Shown here: piece after piece, positions 45,407 through 54,233 of the stretch
Layout: the number at the start of each line of letters is the position of its first letter
How positions within the stretch are numbered: position 1 is the stretch's first letter
Program-made: the position numbers and the translations under genes
NCBI GenBank assembly: GCA_963807675.1
Contig: CAWECP010000002.1
Span: 744,001 to 808,000, forward strand
From: Bog-473 sp963807675
GTDB lineage: Bacteria; Actinomycetota; Acidimicrobiia; Acidimicrobiales; RAAP-2
Direction of reading: 5' to 3'
Length of the DNA: 64,000 nt
The notes under the pieces: model-generated
The model's database searches: none
What the model was told of the DNA's origin: nothing
The model's input: the letters and a program-made list of their open reading frames with translations, nothing else

Positions 45407-46480
45407 ATGCTCGACGACCGTATGGCCGCGCTCGAGGCGGAGTACGAGGCCGTCGAGGACGAGCTGGCCGACCCGGCCGTCCTGGCCGACCCGGACCGGC
45501 TCCGCGACCTGTCGCGCCGGCACAAGGAGCTGGGGGAGATCGTCCAGACCTGGCACGACCTGACGGCCGCCCGGGAGGACGTCGGACCGCCCGCGAAATG
45601 CTGACCGAGGCGTCCGGTGACGACCGCGAGCTCATGCGTCACGAGATCGAGGGGGCCGAGGCCGGGGTGGCGCGCTCGAGGAGCAGCTCCAGATGCTGCT
45701 GCTGCCCAAGGACCCCAACGAGGGCCGCAACGTGATCATGGAGATCCGGGGCGCCGTCGGCGGCGACGAGGCCAACCTCTTCGCCCGGGTGCTCTACGAC
45801 ATGTACCTGCGCTACGCCGCCATACATGAAGTGGAAGGTCGAGGTGCTCTCGAGGACGCATCGGACAAGGACGGGATCAACGAGGCCGTGTTCATGGTCA
45901 AGGGCCCGGCGCCTACCTCCGCCTGAAGCACGAGGGCGGCACGCACCGGGTGCAGCGGGTCCCGGTGACCGAGGCCAAGGGGCGGATCCACACCTCGACG
46001 GCGACGGTGACCGTGCTGCCCGAGGCCGAGGAGGTCGACGTCGAGATCGATCCCAACGACCTGAAGATCGACGTGTACCGCTCCACCGGTCCGGGAGGGC
46101 AGTCGGTCAACACGACCGACTCGGCCGTGCGCATCACCCACCTCCCGACCGGCACCGTCGTGGCCATGCAGGACGAGAAGAGCCAGATCCAGAACCGGGC
46201 CAAGGCCATGGTGGTGCTGCGGGCCCGGCTGCTCAAGGCCGAGCAGGACCGCCAGGAGGCCGAGATGTCGGCCCAGCGCCGCGGCCAGGTCGGGGCCGGG
46301 AGCCGCACCGACAAGATCCGCACCTACAACTACAAGGAGAACCGGGTCACCGATCACCGCATCAACCTGACGCTCTACAAGCTGGACCAGATGCTGGCGG
46401 GCGACCTCGAGCGAGCTGACCGAGGCGCTGATGGCCGACAAGCGCGGCCGCCAGCTCGGGGGCGAGGAGCAGGCGGGCGC
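45407..46480 (+). CDS. prfA: peptide chain release factor 1, frameshifted
   Basis: Class I release factor for UAA/UAG. N-terminal helix LDDRMAALEAEYEAVEDELADP, then indels at about 45590, 45670, 45830 and 45910 break the phase through REMLTEASGDDRELMRHEIEGAE, QMLLLPKDPNEGRNVIMEIRGAVGGDEANLFA and KWKVEVLSED. From about 45910 the phase is whole: HEGGTHRVQRVPVTEAKGRIHTSTATV, the catalytic GGQ in STGPGGQSVNTTDSAVR, and NYKENRVTDHRINLTLYKLDQMLAGDL. A last shift near 46410 precedes ELTEALMADKRGRQLG. The PrmC gene that methylates the GGQ Gln follows at once, overlapping the probable end. Confidence 0.88.
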
Positions 46481-46483
46481 GTC

Positions 46484-47410
46484 GTGTCGCGGGCCGTCGC
46501 GGCCGCCGGCGTGACCGGGGCGAGCTGGTGGCCGAGCTGGCCGGATGGTCGGCGCGCCGCACGAGGCCCGCTTCGATCGTGGACGAGGCCGTCGGACGCG
46601 GGCCGGGCCGGCCGGCCGGCCGACCGGCCCCGGACCGCTCGACGGAGCCGCCGTCTCGGCGCCCGCGCCATGGCGGCCCGCCGCGCGGCGGGGGAGCCGC
46701 TGCAGTACGTCTTCGGGCACTGGCCGTTCCGCTCGCTCGACCTGCTCGTCGATCCGCGGGTGCTGATCCCGCGGCCCGAGACCGAGCAGGTGGTCGAGGT
46801 GGCGCTGGCCGAGGCGCGGCGACCTGGCCCGCCACCGGGGCGGCGGCCTCGTCGTGGTGGACGCCGGCACGGGTTCGGGCGCCATGGCACTGTCGCTGGC
46901 CGCGGAGCTCGGACTGCGGTGGTGGGCGAGGTATGGGCGACCGACGTCAGCGCCGACGCGCTGGCGGTGGCGGCGGCCAACCTCGACGCGGTGGCGCGCC
47001 GCCCACGGCGCGCCCCTGCCCCCGGTCTCCCTGGTCGAGGGCGACTGGCTGGAGCCCTTGCCGGCCTTCCTGCGGGGCCGGGTCGACCTGGTCGTGGCCA
47101 ACCCGCCCTACGTGAGCGAGGACGAGTGGGCGGGGCTCGACCCCGAGGTGCGACGCGAGCCACGGTCGGCCCTGGTGGCCGGCCCCGGCCGCGACGGCAC
47201 CCCGGGGCTGGCCGAGGTGGAGGCCGTGCTCGCGCAGGCCCTGGCCTGGCTGGGCCCGCCCGGCACGGTGGTGGTGGAGCTGGCGCCGACGCAGGCGGAA
47301 GCGGCCGCTGAGCTGGCCCGACGCCTCGGCTTCGGCCCGGTCTCGCTGCGGCGGGACCTGGCCGGCGGCAGCGCCCGTTGCAGGCGAATGCCACCGCTGG
47401 CGCGGGCTGA
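46484..47410 (+). CDS. prmC: PrmC: release-factor N5-glutamine methyltransferase, frameshifted
   Basis: Methylates the GGQ glutamine of release factors. Suggested GTG start at 46484, overlapping the prfA tail. Helical N-terminal part is scrambled by indels; clear family sequence begins at RAAGEPLQYVFGHWPFRSLDLLVDPRVLIPRPETEQVVEVAL. A shift near 46820 leads to motif I VDAGTGSGAMALSLAAEL, other shifts follow near 46930-47010, then VEGDWLEPLP and the hallmark VDLVVANPPYVSEDEW. The C-terminal part RREPRSALVAGPGRDG and GTVVVELAPTQAEAAAELARRLGF is intact. Exact stop is uncertain: the open phase continues into the YrdC-like gene, a TGA at 47408 lies in another phase. Confidence 0.82.
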
Positions 47411-47427
47411 GTGGCTACAAAGGGGAG

Positions 47428-48146
47428 ATGTCGCACACCGGACCACCGACGAGGCGGCCGAGGAGGCCGAGGACCGTGCGCCCGAGCCTCCGCTGGTCGG
47501 TCCGGGCGAGGCCGAGGTGGGCACGGCGCTGGCCGGCGGCGCCATCATCGCCGTGCCGGCGGTGGGCGGCTACTGCCTGGCCGTCCCCGTCGGTGCCCCC
47601 GGGGCGGAGGAGCGCCTGGCGGCGCTGGCCGCCGACCCCGAGGGGCCGCATTACGTGGTCGGGCACGTCGACGACGTGCGTCAGCTGACGTCGGGCTGGA
47701 GCGACGAGGTGCAGCAGCTCCTGCAGCGGTGCTGGCCCGGGCCGGTCGAGGTGTTCCTCCCTCGCGCCCGAGATGCCGGCGCGGACCCGCGCCCCGGCCA
47801 GCCTTACGACCAGGTGGCCGACGACAGTGGGGGTTGGGCGGTCACGGTGGGCATGCCCGAGGGCCGGGCGGTGCGCAAGCTGTGCCGGGAGCACGGGCCG
47901 TGGCGCACGGTGCCGCTCAATTTCACCGACGCCGGCCAGGTGGCCCACGCCTTCGCGGCGTCCGACGTGGCGCTGGTCGTCGACGGCGGCTCGCGCGAGG
48001 GGCAGCCGGCGACGCTGGTCGACGCCACCGTGTCGCCGGTGCGCGTCCTGCGCGAGGGGGCCCTGCCGGCGGACTTCGTTCAGGCCACCATGGCCATGGG
48101 AAACCGGAAGAAGTGGTTCTCCCGATCACGCCGCGACGAGGGGTGA
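47428..48146 (+). CDS. YrdC/Sua5-domain protein (TsaC-like), divergent
   Basis: About 235 residues with a YrdC fold: ALAGGAIIAVPAVGGYCLAVPVGAP, ERLAALAADPEG, LQRCWPGPVEVFLPRARDAG in the place of FWPGPLTLVL, WAVTVGMPEGRAVRKLCREHGP, SDVALVVDGGSREGQPATLVDATVSPVRVLREGALP, the last matching TsaC's ATP/product site. True TsaC makes threonylcarbamoyl-AMP for tRNA t6A. Here PTDTVYGL is PAVGGYCL and the usual K-x-R is not visible, so a non-catalytic or altered role is possible. ATG 47428 follows GGGGAG but sits in another phase from the body, so one more indel occurs near 47450. Position after prmC is the usual place of this gene. Confidence 0.75.
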
Positions 48147-48242
48147 TCGGCAGACCGACTGGTCGGATGCACGCCCGTAGTCACCCCGCCCCCCCGGTCG
48201 TCGGGAGAGCAGCCCGCGCGAGCGCTCTGGCGCGCCTGGGGG

Positions 48243-48854
48243 CTAAACCTCGGCGACCAGTCGTTCGAAGGCGGAGCCCGGCGGACCCTGACCGATCCGC
48301 CACGCGATCAGGTCCGCACACTCGGCGGGGCTGGAGGCGGACGTGTCGACCTCGAGGTCGTAGGCCACCTGGTGCACCGCGTCCTGCCAGCGCCGGACCG
48401 CCCCTACGAGCTCGGGATCGGCGTCCTCCCGGTGCTGCCCCCACGACGCCTGGCGACGCTGCCAAATCACGTCGAGCGGGCAGCGTACGCCGACGAAGAC
48501 GACGGGCAGCCCCTCCAGCCGGCGGGCGCTGTCGCGCCGGATGTGGCGAGGCTCGGAGTACGAGTCGTGCAGCCCGACGTCGACGACGACGTCGAGACCC
48601 AGCCGGGCCTGGGCGGCGACCGACTCGAACAGCGCGGCGTACAGGACGGCGACGAGGTCTTCGAGGTCGGGGCGCTCGCCGCCCGGCCGCAGACCGATGC
48701 CGGGCCGCAGGTGCTCCGGGGTGGACCGGATGGACGCGTCGACGCCGAGGTTGACCCAGACGCCGGGGCCGCGCTGCTGCAGGGCCTCGGCGATGGCGGT
48801 CTTCCCCGAGCGCGGGGCCCCGTTCAGGATGACGATCTGGCCGGGGCCGGGCAC
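48243..48854 (-). CDS. chloramphenicol phosphotransferase-like (CPT) P-loop kinase
   Basis: 203-residue P-loop kinase of the CPT family: Walker A LNGAPRSGKTAIAEAL (GAPRSGKT at 12-19), WVNLGVDASIRSTP, LDVVVDVGLHDSY, and FVGVRCPLDVIWQRRQASWG, the lid. In Streptomyces venezuelae the family phosphorylates chloramphenicol at the 3-OH; most other members have unknown small-molecule substrates, so resistance is not assured. Last gene of the minus-strand run, 33 bases after the GNAT gene. It converges with the YrdC-like gene over a 96-base GC-rich gap with no clear terminator. Confidence 0.85.
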   Translation of the reverse strand: MPGPGQIVILNGAPRSGKTAIAEALQQRGPGVWVNLGVDASIRSTPEHLRPGIGLRPGGERPDLEDLVAVLYAALFESVAAQARLGLDVVVDVGLHDSYSEPRHIRRDSARRLEGLPVVFVGVRCPLDVIWQRRQASWGQHREDADPELVGAVRRWQDAVHQVAYDLEVDTSASSPAECADLIAWRIGQGPPGSAFERLVAEV

Positions 48855-48887
48855 GGCGTCAGTCCCGTTCCGGCCCGGCGCCGTGCG

Positions 48888-49285
48888 TCACGTGAGGGAG
48901 AGGATGCCGGCCGCGGTCGGCGAGAAGCCGCACCAGCTGAGGTAGAAGTCACCGAGCTCGGGTTCGAAGTCCACGTGGAGCCACGCGAGCCGGCGGCCTG
49001 GGCCTCCCGTGCCGCCACCTCCACCAGTGCGCTCCCGATTCCCTGGTGGCGGTGCGTGGCGGCGACCAGCGTGTCGAGCAGGAAGGCATGGGCGCCGCCG
49101 TCCCACGCCACGTTGACGAAGCCGACGAGGGTGTGCTGGTCGTAGGCGCACACCCAGCCCAGGCTGTACCGCTCGACCTGGGCCCGCCAGTCGTCGTGGC
49201 GGGGCGGGTGCCCGAAACCCTCGGCGTGCAGCGCGTCGACGTCCGGGTCGGCGAAATCGGCCCGCCAGCGGCAGGAGAGATCCAT
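48888..49285 (-). CDS. GNAT-family N-acetyltransferase, frameshifted near 48985
   Basis: Small acetyltransferase of about 132 residues. LVGFVNVAWDGGAHAFLLDTLVAATHRHQGIGSALVEVAAREAQAAG contains motif A with the acetyl-CoA pyrophosphate loop (R/Q-x-x-G-x-G/A as HRHQGIGSA). Just after, the phase changes, and WLHVDFEPELGDFYLSWCGFSPTAAGILSL, the usual beta-5/alpha-4 end, follows in another phase to a stop at 48888. The original phase runs on into the CPT gene as shadow. Acceptor unknown. It may be co-transcribed with the TauD-type gene 87 bases upstream. Confidence 0.78.
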
Positions 49286-49372
49286 GGGCGTGACGCTACG
49301 TCGTCCCGGCTGAACGACCGTCGTCCCCGACGCGCGCCGCGCCGACGGCCTCGTCGCGGGAACGGGCGAGCG

Positions 49373-50422
49373 CTACGACGCCGGCACCCGTTCCACCGCC
49401 GGCAGCGTGCTCACCGAGCGCTTGGCCTCCCAGTGGCTGCGCCGGCCGAGCGCGGCGAAGTACACCGGTCGGTCCGTCAGCGCGTAGGTGGCCAGCCACA
49501 GGCGCTTCAGATGGCGCTTGTGGCCGTGGGCCACGTCGTCTTCGTAGGCCGTGCGGCCGTGCAGCACGTGGTAGTTGTTGATGAACTGCATCTCGCCCGG
49601 CTGCAGGTCCATGTAGACGTTGAAGTCGGGGTCGTTGGCCAGCTGCGACGCCTTGGCGATGGCGGCGCGTGCGGTCTCGCTCAGGCGGGGGGCGTCGGGG
49701 TGGCGCTGGGAGGCCAGGATGTACTGGGGGATGAACCGCACGAAGAGCCGGCCCCCGTGCTCGGTGAACGCGGGTATCTCGTAGAACGCCTTTGTGCTCT
49801 CGGCCTGCTCACCCCGCGCGTCGTAGGGCATCGGCTCGTACAACGCCGCGGCCAGGTCGGGGCACTCGCGCACCATGTGGTTGTGGATGGCCACCACGTT
49901 GGCCACGCAGGACAGGCCTCCGCTGCGGGCCGTGCGCAGGCAGAGCAGGCCCACCAGGTCCGAGCCGTCGGTGTGGTAGTCGAGCGCGATGCCGCCGAGC
50001 TCGTTGCCGCGCACGGTCGGGTCGTCGATGGTCTTGCCCTGGTCGGTGACGTCGCCCAACACGTGGCCATGCTTGTTCTGCGCCCACGGCTCGCCGAGGT
50101 GCAACCCGATGCCCCAGTAGAGGAGCGTCAGGTCGTCATCGCTGTAGTGGTCGGCGTCGAGGGTGGCGATGCGGCAGAAGCCGCGCCCGTTGAGCAGGAC
50201 GTCGACCACCCCCGCCAGCTTGGTGCCCAGGCCGTCCAACGGGAAGTCGTCGCGCCCCAGCTCGAGCGGTTCGCTGCTCTTGGCCTTCGCCGTGGTGAGG
50301 GCGGCGTCGAGCTCGGCCAGGTCGTCGGCGGTCAGGCGCAGCGTCCAGGCGTCGGGGTCGGCCACGTCGGCCGCCCGCCACTCCGCCGCCGGCTCGAGCT
50401 CGTGCAATTCGTTGACGGTCAT
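49373..50422 (-). CDS. TauD/TfdA-family 2-oxoglutarate dioxygenase-like protein
   Basis: 349-residue Fe(II)/2-oxoglutarate oxygenase of the clavaminate synthase/TauD group. Iron ligands: H-x-D in ALDYHTDGSDLVGLLCL and distal His in FINNYHVLHGRTAYED, with the 2-oxoglutarate Arg in KRLWLATY. The N-terminal part LLNGRGFCRIATLDADHYSDDD and GIGLHLGEPWAQNKHGH match the group. Ribosome binding site GAGGAG precedes ATG 50422. It follows the amidohydrolase gene by 25 bases, so the two are probably one operon controlled from the palindrome at 52220. A catabolic substrate, perhaps an N-acyl or amino-acid derivative, is inferred from the neighbour. Confidence 0.87.
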   Translation of the reverse strand: MTVNELHELEPAAEWRAADVADPDAWTLRLTADDLAELDAALTTAKAKSSEPLELGRDDFPLDGLGTKLAGVVDVLLNGRGFCRIATLDADHYSDDDLTLLYWGIGLHLGEPWAQNKHGHVLGDVTDQGKTIDDPTVRGNELGGIALDYHTDGSDLVGLLCLRTARSGGLSCVANVVAIHNHMVRECPDLAAALYEPMPYDARGEQAESTKAFYEIPAFTEHGGRLFVRFIPQYILASQRHPDAPRLSETARAAIAKASQLANDPDFNVYMDLQPGEMQFINNYHVLHGRTAYEDDVAHGHKRHLKRLWLATYALTDRPVYFAALGRRSHWEAKRSVSTLPAVERVPAS

Positions 50423-50447
50423 GCCTTCTCCTCTCGAGATGAGCCGC

Positions 50448-52187
50448 TCAGCCCGCCACCGGCACCGTGTCCCGGCCCCCGCGCACCAGGCGGCCGGGCA
50501 GCGCGCCGGTGGGCTCGCCGTCTCTATACGTGACCTGTCCCGCCACGATGGTGGCGCAGTAGCCGCGGGCCCGCTGGAGCAGCCGCTTGCCGCCGGCGGG
50601 CAGGTCGTAGGCCATGACCGGCGCCTCGCACCGCAGGCGGTCGAAGTCGATGACGTTGAGATCGGCCTTCATGCCCTCGGCCACCACGCCGCGGTCCTGC
50701 AGGCCCACGGCCCACGCGTTGTTCTTCGTCAGCCGCTCTATCACCCGGCCGACCGGCATCTGCCCGTGGGCGCGGTCGCGGGCCCAATGGGACAGGAAGT
50801 AGGTCGGGAAGCTGGCGTCAGCGATGATGCCGACGTGGGCCCCCCCGTCGCCCAGCCCGAAGAGCGTGTCGGGATGGGCCAGCATTTCGCCACAGGCGTC
50901 GAGGTTCCCCTCGGCGTAGTTCGAGAACGGCGTGTAGAGGAAGTTGCGTCCGTCGTTCTCGCTCAGCAAGTCCAGCATCAGCTCGGCCGGGTCGACGCCA
51001 CGGGCCAGCGCCATGCGCTCCACGCTCGACTCCTCCGACGGCTCGTAGTCGGGGACCTCGCCCAGGGCGAACAGCCGGGCGTAGTCGATGGGGCGCCGCC
51101 GGCCACTGCGGCGCCCGCCCTCGTGGTCGTCCTCGGGCAGCTCGGCCAGGAGGCGCGCCCGGAACGACGGATCGCGCAGCGCCCGCGCCTGCTCCGTCAC
51201 CGGCAACCCGGCGATGTCGCGGTAGGCCGGGAACATGAGGAACGGGTGGTACGACGACTGCAGCCCGACCAGCAGGCCGACCGGGCGCGGCGCCACTTGG
51301 GCCCGGATGGGTAGCCCCTCGGCCACCGCCTCCTCGATCCGCCTCAGCAGGTCCCGCCACGCGTCCGGCTGGCGGTGGCTCTGGGCCAGCGACAGCGACA
51401 GCGGCCGGCCGGACTTCGCCACCATGTTGCGGATGAGCTCGAACTCGCCGTCCGTGTCGGGCCAGAAGTCCGAGATGATCTCGATGACCCCGTGGCCGGC
51501 GTCCGCCACGCCCAGCGCGATCGCCTCCAGCTCGTCGGCGCGGGCCCGCAGCGACGGCGTGGGGTCGCCGGTCGACGTGCGGTGGTTCAGCGTGCGCGAG
51601 CTCGAGAACCCGATGGCGCCGGCGCGCATGGCCTCGGCCGCCAGGCTGCGCATGGCCGCCGCGTCCTCCGACGTCGCCTCTTCCAGGCGGGCACCGCGTT
51701 CCCCCATGACGTAGAGGCGGAGCGCGCCGTGGGGCAGCTGCGCGGCCAGATCGATGTCGTGCGGCCGGGCCTCGACGGCGTCGAGGTAGGCGCCGAAGCT
51801 CTCCCACGTCCATTCGATCCCCTCGTCGAGCACCGCCCCGGGTATGTCCTCGACGCCCTCCATGAGCGAAATGAGGCGGTCGTGGGCGTCGGGCCGCACC
51901 GGTGCGAACCCCACGCCGCAGTTGCCCATGACGGCCGTCGTGACGCCGTGCCAGCTCGACGGCGCCAGGTGCGGGTCCCACGTGGCCTGCCCGTCGTAGT
52001 GGGTGTGGATGTCGACGAACCCCGGCGTGACCAGGAGCCCGCGGGCATCGAGCTCCTCGCGGCCCGTGGCCGCCACCGCCCCCACCGCGGTGATAGTCCG
52101 GCCGTCGACGGCCACGTCGGCCGGCTCGGGCTCGCCGCCCAGGCCGTCCGCCACCAGCCCGCCCCGGATGACCAGATCGTGTGCCAT
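50448..52187 (-). CDS. amidohydrolase, N-acyl-D-amino-acid deacylase family
   Basis: 579-residue metal-dependent hydrolase of the amidohydrolase-3/D-aminoacylase group. Small N-terminal beta domain DLVIRGGLVADGLGGEPEPADVAVDG, then the metal site GFVDIHTHYDGQ (H61, H63) and VTTAVMGNCGVGFAPVRP. Later FALGEVPDYEPS, LYTPFSNYAEGN, and the catalytic Asp in FGLGDGGAHVG; GVVAEGMKADLNVIDFDRL is the ending of this group. It removes N-acyl groups from D-amino acids or hydrolyses cyclic amides; exact substrate unknown. Start 52187 follows AAGGGG. Promoter region contains a 30-bp palindrome (52220-52249), probably bound by the MarR protein encoded upstream. Confidence 0.88.
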   Translation of the reverse strand: MAHDLVIRGGLVADGLGGEPEPADVAVDGRTITAVGAVAATGREELDARGLLVTPGFVDIHTHYDGQATWDPHLAPSSWHGVTTAVMGNCGVGFAPVRPDAHDRLISLMEGVEDIPGAVLDEGIEWTWESFGAYLDAVEARPHDIDLAAQLPHGALRLYVMGERGARLEEATSEDAAAMRSLAAEAMRAGAIGFSSSRTLNHRTSTGDPTPSLRARADELEAIALGVADAGHGVIEIISDFWPDTDGEFELIRNMVAKSGRPLSLSLAQSHRQPDAWRDLLRRIEEAVAEGLPIRAQVAPRPVGLLVGLQSSYHPFLMFPAYRDIAGLPVTEQARALRDPSFRARLLAELPEDDHEGGRRSGRRRPIDYARLFALGEVPDYEPSEESSVERMALARGVDPAELMLDLLSENDGRNFLYTPFSNYAEGNLDACGEMLAHPDTLFGLGDGGAHVGIIADASFPTYFLSHWARDRAHGQMPVGRVIERLTKNNAWAVGLQDRGVVAEGMKADLNVIDFDRLRCEAPVMAYDLPAGGKRLLQRARGYCATIVAGQVTYRDGEPTGALPGRLVRGGRDTVPVAG

Positions 52188-52219
52188 GCCACCCCTTGCT
52201 CTCTGCGCTGCTCTGCCGT

Positions 52220-52249
52220 GGAGTTAGTTAGATTAATCTAACTAACTCC
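52220..52249. promoter_or_regulatory. 30-bp perfect palindrome, likely MarR operator
   Basis: Two 15-base arms meet without spacer at 52234/52235; the core is TTAGATTAATCTAA with TTAG repeats on both sides. It is an AT-rich island in very GC-rich DNA, 33 bases before the amidohydrolase ATG and just after the nucleotidyltransferase stop. TTAGATTAATCTAA-like sites are typical of MarR-family regulators, and a marR gene lies two genes upstream, so autoregulation or control of the amidohydrolase-TauD operon is likely. Confidence 0.75.
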
Positions 52250-52270
52250 GCCGGGTCTGTCAATAGTCCC

Positions 52271-53041
52271 TCACTCCGCCCCGTCCTGTCCTTCCGCCGA
52301 CAGCAGGGCCGCCACGATCCGAGCCTGGGTCAGCGCCGCCGCCCTGTCGAGCGGCGCGTCGGGGACGGTCCCGTCCTGCCGGGCGAGCGCCGCGGCGACG
52401 ACGTCGTGGTCGAGCGAGGGGTCGCGCGCGAGCACCCATCTGCCGCCGGCGACCTTCGATCGCATGCGGCCTGTCCGATGGTAGGCGAGGTTGCGGCAGG
52501 CGTTGAGGACGAGGTACTCGGGCGCGGCCCGTTCGTCGCCGGCGGCATCGCGCAGCTCCAGGGCCATGCCGTCGAGCACGAGCTGGCGCGGCACGGCCGC
52601 GAAGCAGCGCCGGGGGCTGGGGCCGAGGCCGAGAAGGCGGCCAACCTGGCGTGCCACCGCGAAGTGCAGCAGCAGATCGGGATCGTTCCGTCCCGTGCCG
52701 TCCACGCAGCGGTCAGCGCGGGTGTTGACGTGCAGTTCGTAGGGCGGCGCGGCGACCGGGTGCCGGCAGGCCTCCGCGGTCACGACGCTCAGCTCGAGCA
52801 TGGCCGCCGGGACGGCCAGCGCGGCGGAGTCGAGTCGTCGGCACAAACCGGCGCGTTGGTCCGCCGACAGCGGCCGGTCGCACACCACGAGGACGTCGAG
52901 GTCGCTCCGCTCGGGGTGGAAGCCGCCGAGCACCGCCGATCCGTGGAGGTAGACGCCGACGGCATCTGCCTGCAGGACCTCGTGGACCCGCTCGGTCATG
53001 CACTCGAGGTAGGTCTCGACCGGCGGCGGCAGCGCGATCAT
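52271..53041 (-). CDS. aminoglycoside nucleotidyltransferase-like protein (AadA/ANT family)
   Basis: 256-residue nucleotidyltransferase with LHGSAVLGGFHPERSDLDVLVV (GS...SDLD, the metal-binding motif) and a helical C-terminal DUF4111-type domain (LNACRNLAYHRTGRMRSKVAGGRW). This is the layout of ANT(3'')-type streptomycin/spectinomycin adenylyltransferases. The catalytic Glu/Trp region of true AadA cannot be confirmed by eye, so antibiotic resistance is only a possibility. It starts in ATGA overlap with the MarR stop, so the two form a coupled pair. Confidence 0.8.
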   Translation of the reverse strand: MIALPPPVETYLECMTERVHEVLQADAVGVYLHGSAVLGGFHPERSDLDVLVVCDRPLSADQRAGLCRRLDSAALAVPAAMLELSVVTAEACRHPVAAPPYELHVNTRADRCVDGTGRNDPDLLLHFAVARQVGRLLGLGPSPRRCFAAVPRQLVLDGMALELRDAAGDERAAPEYLVLNACRNLAYHRTGRMRSKVAGGRWVLARDPSLDHDVVAAALARQDGTVPDAPLDRAAALTQARIVAALLSAEGQDGAE

Positions 53042-53520
53042 CGGAGCCGGTCGCCGGCCCCCTTGCGCGCCGGCGGGCCGAACACGTCGGCGAGCCGTTC
53101 CTCGCGCGTCTCGGCGTGGGCGCGTTGGAGGTCGCCGAAGAAGCGCCGGACCTCGGCCCGGTCGACGCCGGGCAGCAGCTCCTCCATGCGATCGGCCAGC
53201 TCGGCCTCGAAGCGGGCCAGCCGCGCCCGCCCGGCGCCGGTCAGCTCAATCCGGGTCACCCGCCCGTCGCCCGTCTCGTCGACGGCGTCGGTCACCCACC
53301 CCTGTTGGCGCAGCCCGTTGATCATGGCGGAGACGGTCGGCTTGGTCACCGCGTTGGCCGCCGCCAGCTCGCCCGCCCGCCGCGACCCACCGAGCAGGTA
53401 GAGCAGGGTGCGGTACTGGGCCATGCTCAGGTCGCCCCGGCGTGCGACCTGCTCGAACTCCCGGTAGAGAGACACCACCAGGCGCACCCCGTGCGCCGCG
53501 TCGTCCCGGTCGGTGCCCAC
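53038..53520 (-). CDS. MarR-family transcriptional regulator
   Basis: 160-residue winged-helix regulator. GTG 53520 is taken as start since similarity begins at HGVRLVVSLYREFEQVARRGDLSMAQYRTLLYLLGGS; an ORF extension to 53637 overlaps the divergent gene start. Helix-turn-helix AGELAAANAVTKPTVSAMINGLRQQGWV and wing DETGDGRVTRIELTGAG are clear. Translationally coupled to the nucleotidyltransferase gene. It is the obvious candidate to bind the palindrome at 52220. Its own promoter must lie in the 44 bases separating it from the divergent hydroxylase gene. Confidence 0.88.
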   Translation of the reverse strand: MGTDRDDAAHGVRLVVSLYREFEQVARRGDLSMAQYRTLLYLLGGSRRAGELAAANAVTKPTVSAMINGLRQQGWVTDAVDETGDGRVTRIELTGAGRARLARFEAELADRMEELLPGVDRAEVRRFFGDLQRAHAETREERLADVFGPPARKGAGDRLR

Positions 53521-53564
53521 CGCCCCACCATAGGGTCGCACCGCCCGCCAGCGGCCAGAATGGT

Positions 53565-54233
53565 GTGGTGGCGGATACCGAGAGCGGCGCGCTGTCCCTG
53601 GCGACGGCCGGGCGCGAGTTCGCCCGCTGGCGCTCACCCCGGGTCATCGCGGTGGCGCTCGCGGCCAGCGTGGCGGGGCGGGTCGTCGTCGGCCGGTGGA
53701 GCTGGTGGGACCTCCTGGGGCCGGCGGTCATTGTGGCCGCCCAGCCGTTCACCGAGTGGTTGATCCACGTGTTCCTCTTGCACTTCAGGCCGAAACGGGT
53801 GGGAGGTCGCACGATCGACCCGCTGGTGGCGCGCAAGCACCGCGAGCATCACGCCGACCCCAAGGACGCCGGCCTCGTGTTCGTGCCCATGCCGGCGCTG
53901 CTCGGCCTCGTCCTCGGCCTCGGCGCGGTCTTCCTCGTCGCCCTGCCGCTGCCCCGGGCGCTGTCGGCTCTCGCCGCGGCGTACGCCATGCTGTTCGTGT
54001 ACGAGTGGACGCACCACCTCATCCACACCTCGTACCGGCCCCGGCACCGCCTCTACCGTTACGTCTGGCGCGCCCACCGCAACCATCATTTTCGCAACGA
54101 GCACTACTGGTTCGGCGTGACCATGCACGTGGCCGACCACGCGCTCGGCACGTTCCCCGACCGCGGCGCCGTCGAGGTGTCGCCGACGGCGCGCACCCTG
54201 GGCGTCGAGGCGGCCCCGCCCTCCCTCCGCTAG
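53565..54233 (+). CDS. fatty acid hydroxylase / sterol desaturase family membrane protein
   Basis: About 222 residues, four hydrophobic segments, and the eight-plus histidines of the di-iron hydroxylase superfamily: EWLIHVFLLH, KHREHHADP, EWTHHLIH and RAHRNHHFRNEHYWFG. The short size and spacing resemble bacterial carotenoid/fatty-acid hydroxylases rather than sterol desaturase proper. Start is one of two adjacent GTG codons at 53565 and 53568, giving 44-47 bases to the MarR start. It overlaps the convergent thiolase-like stop by four bases. Probably modifies a membrane lipid; the exact substrate is not evident. Confidence 0.82.
   Translation: MVADTESGALSLATAGREFARWRSPRVIAVALAASVAGRVVVGRWSWWDLLGPAVIVAAQPFTEWLIHVFLLHFRPKRVGGRTIDPLVARKHREHHADPKDAGLVFVPMPALLGLVLGLGAVFLVALPLPRALSALAAAYAMLFVYEWTHHLIHTSYRPRHRLYRYVWRAHRNHHFRNEHYWFGVTMHVADHALGTFPDRGAVEVSPTARTLGVEAAPPSLR

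Noticed and set aside
43285..47410. rho, rpmE, prfA and prmC as genuine pseudogenes
   Set aside because: Breaks are isolated one-base shifts with protein similarity continuing in another phase, in essential genes; sequence error is simpler.
48147..48242. Bidirectional terminator between the YrdC-like and CPT genes
   Set aside because: GC-rich inverted pieces exist, but stems are only about 5 bp and no T-tract follows on either strand.
53442..53564. N-terminal extension of the hydroxylase-like gene to 53442
   Set aside because: It would overlap the MarR coding region and is Pro/Arg-rich without similarity; adjacent GTG codons at 53565/53568 fit the start better.
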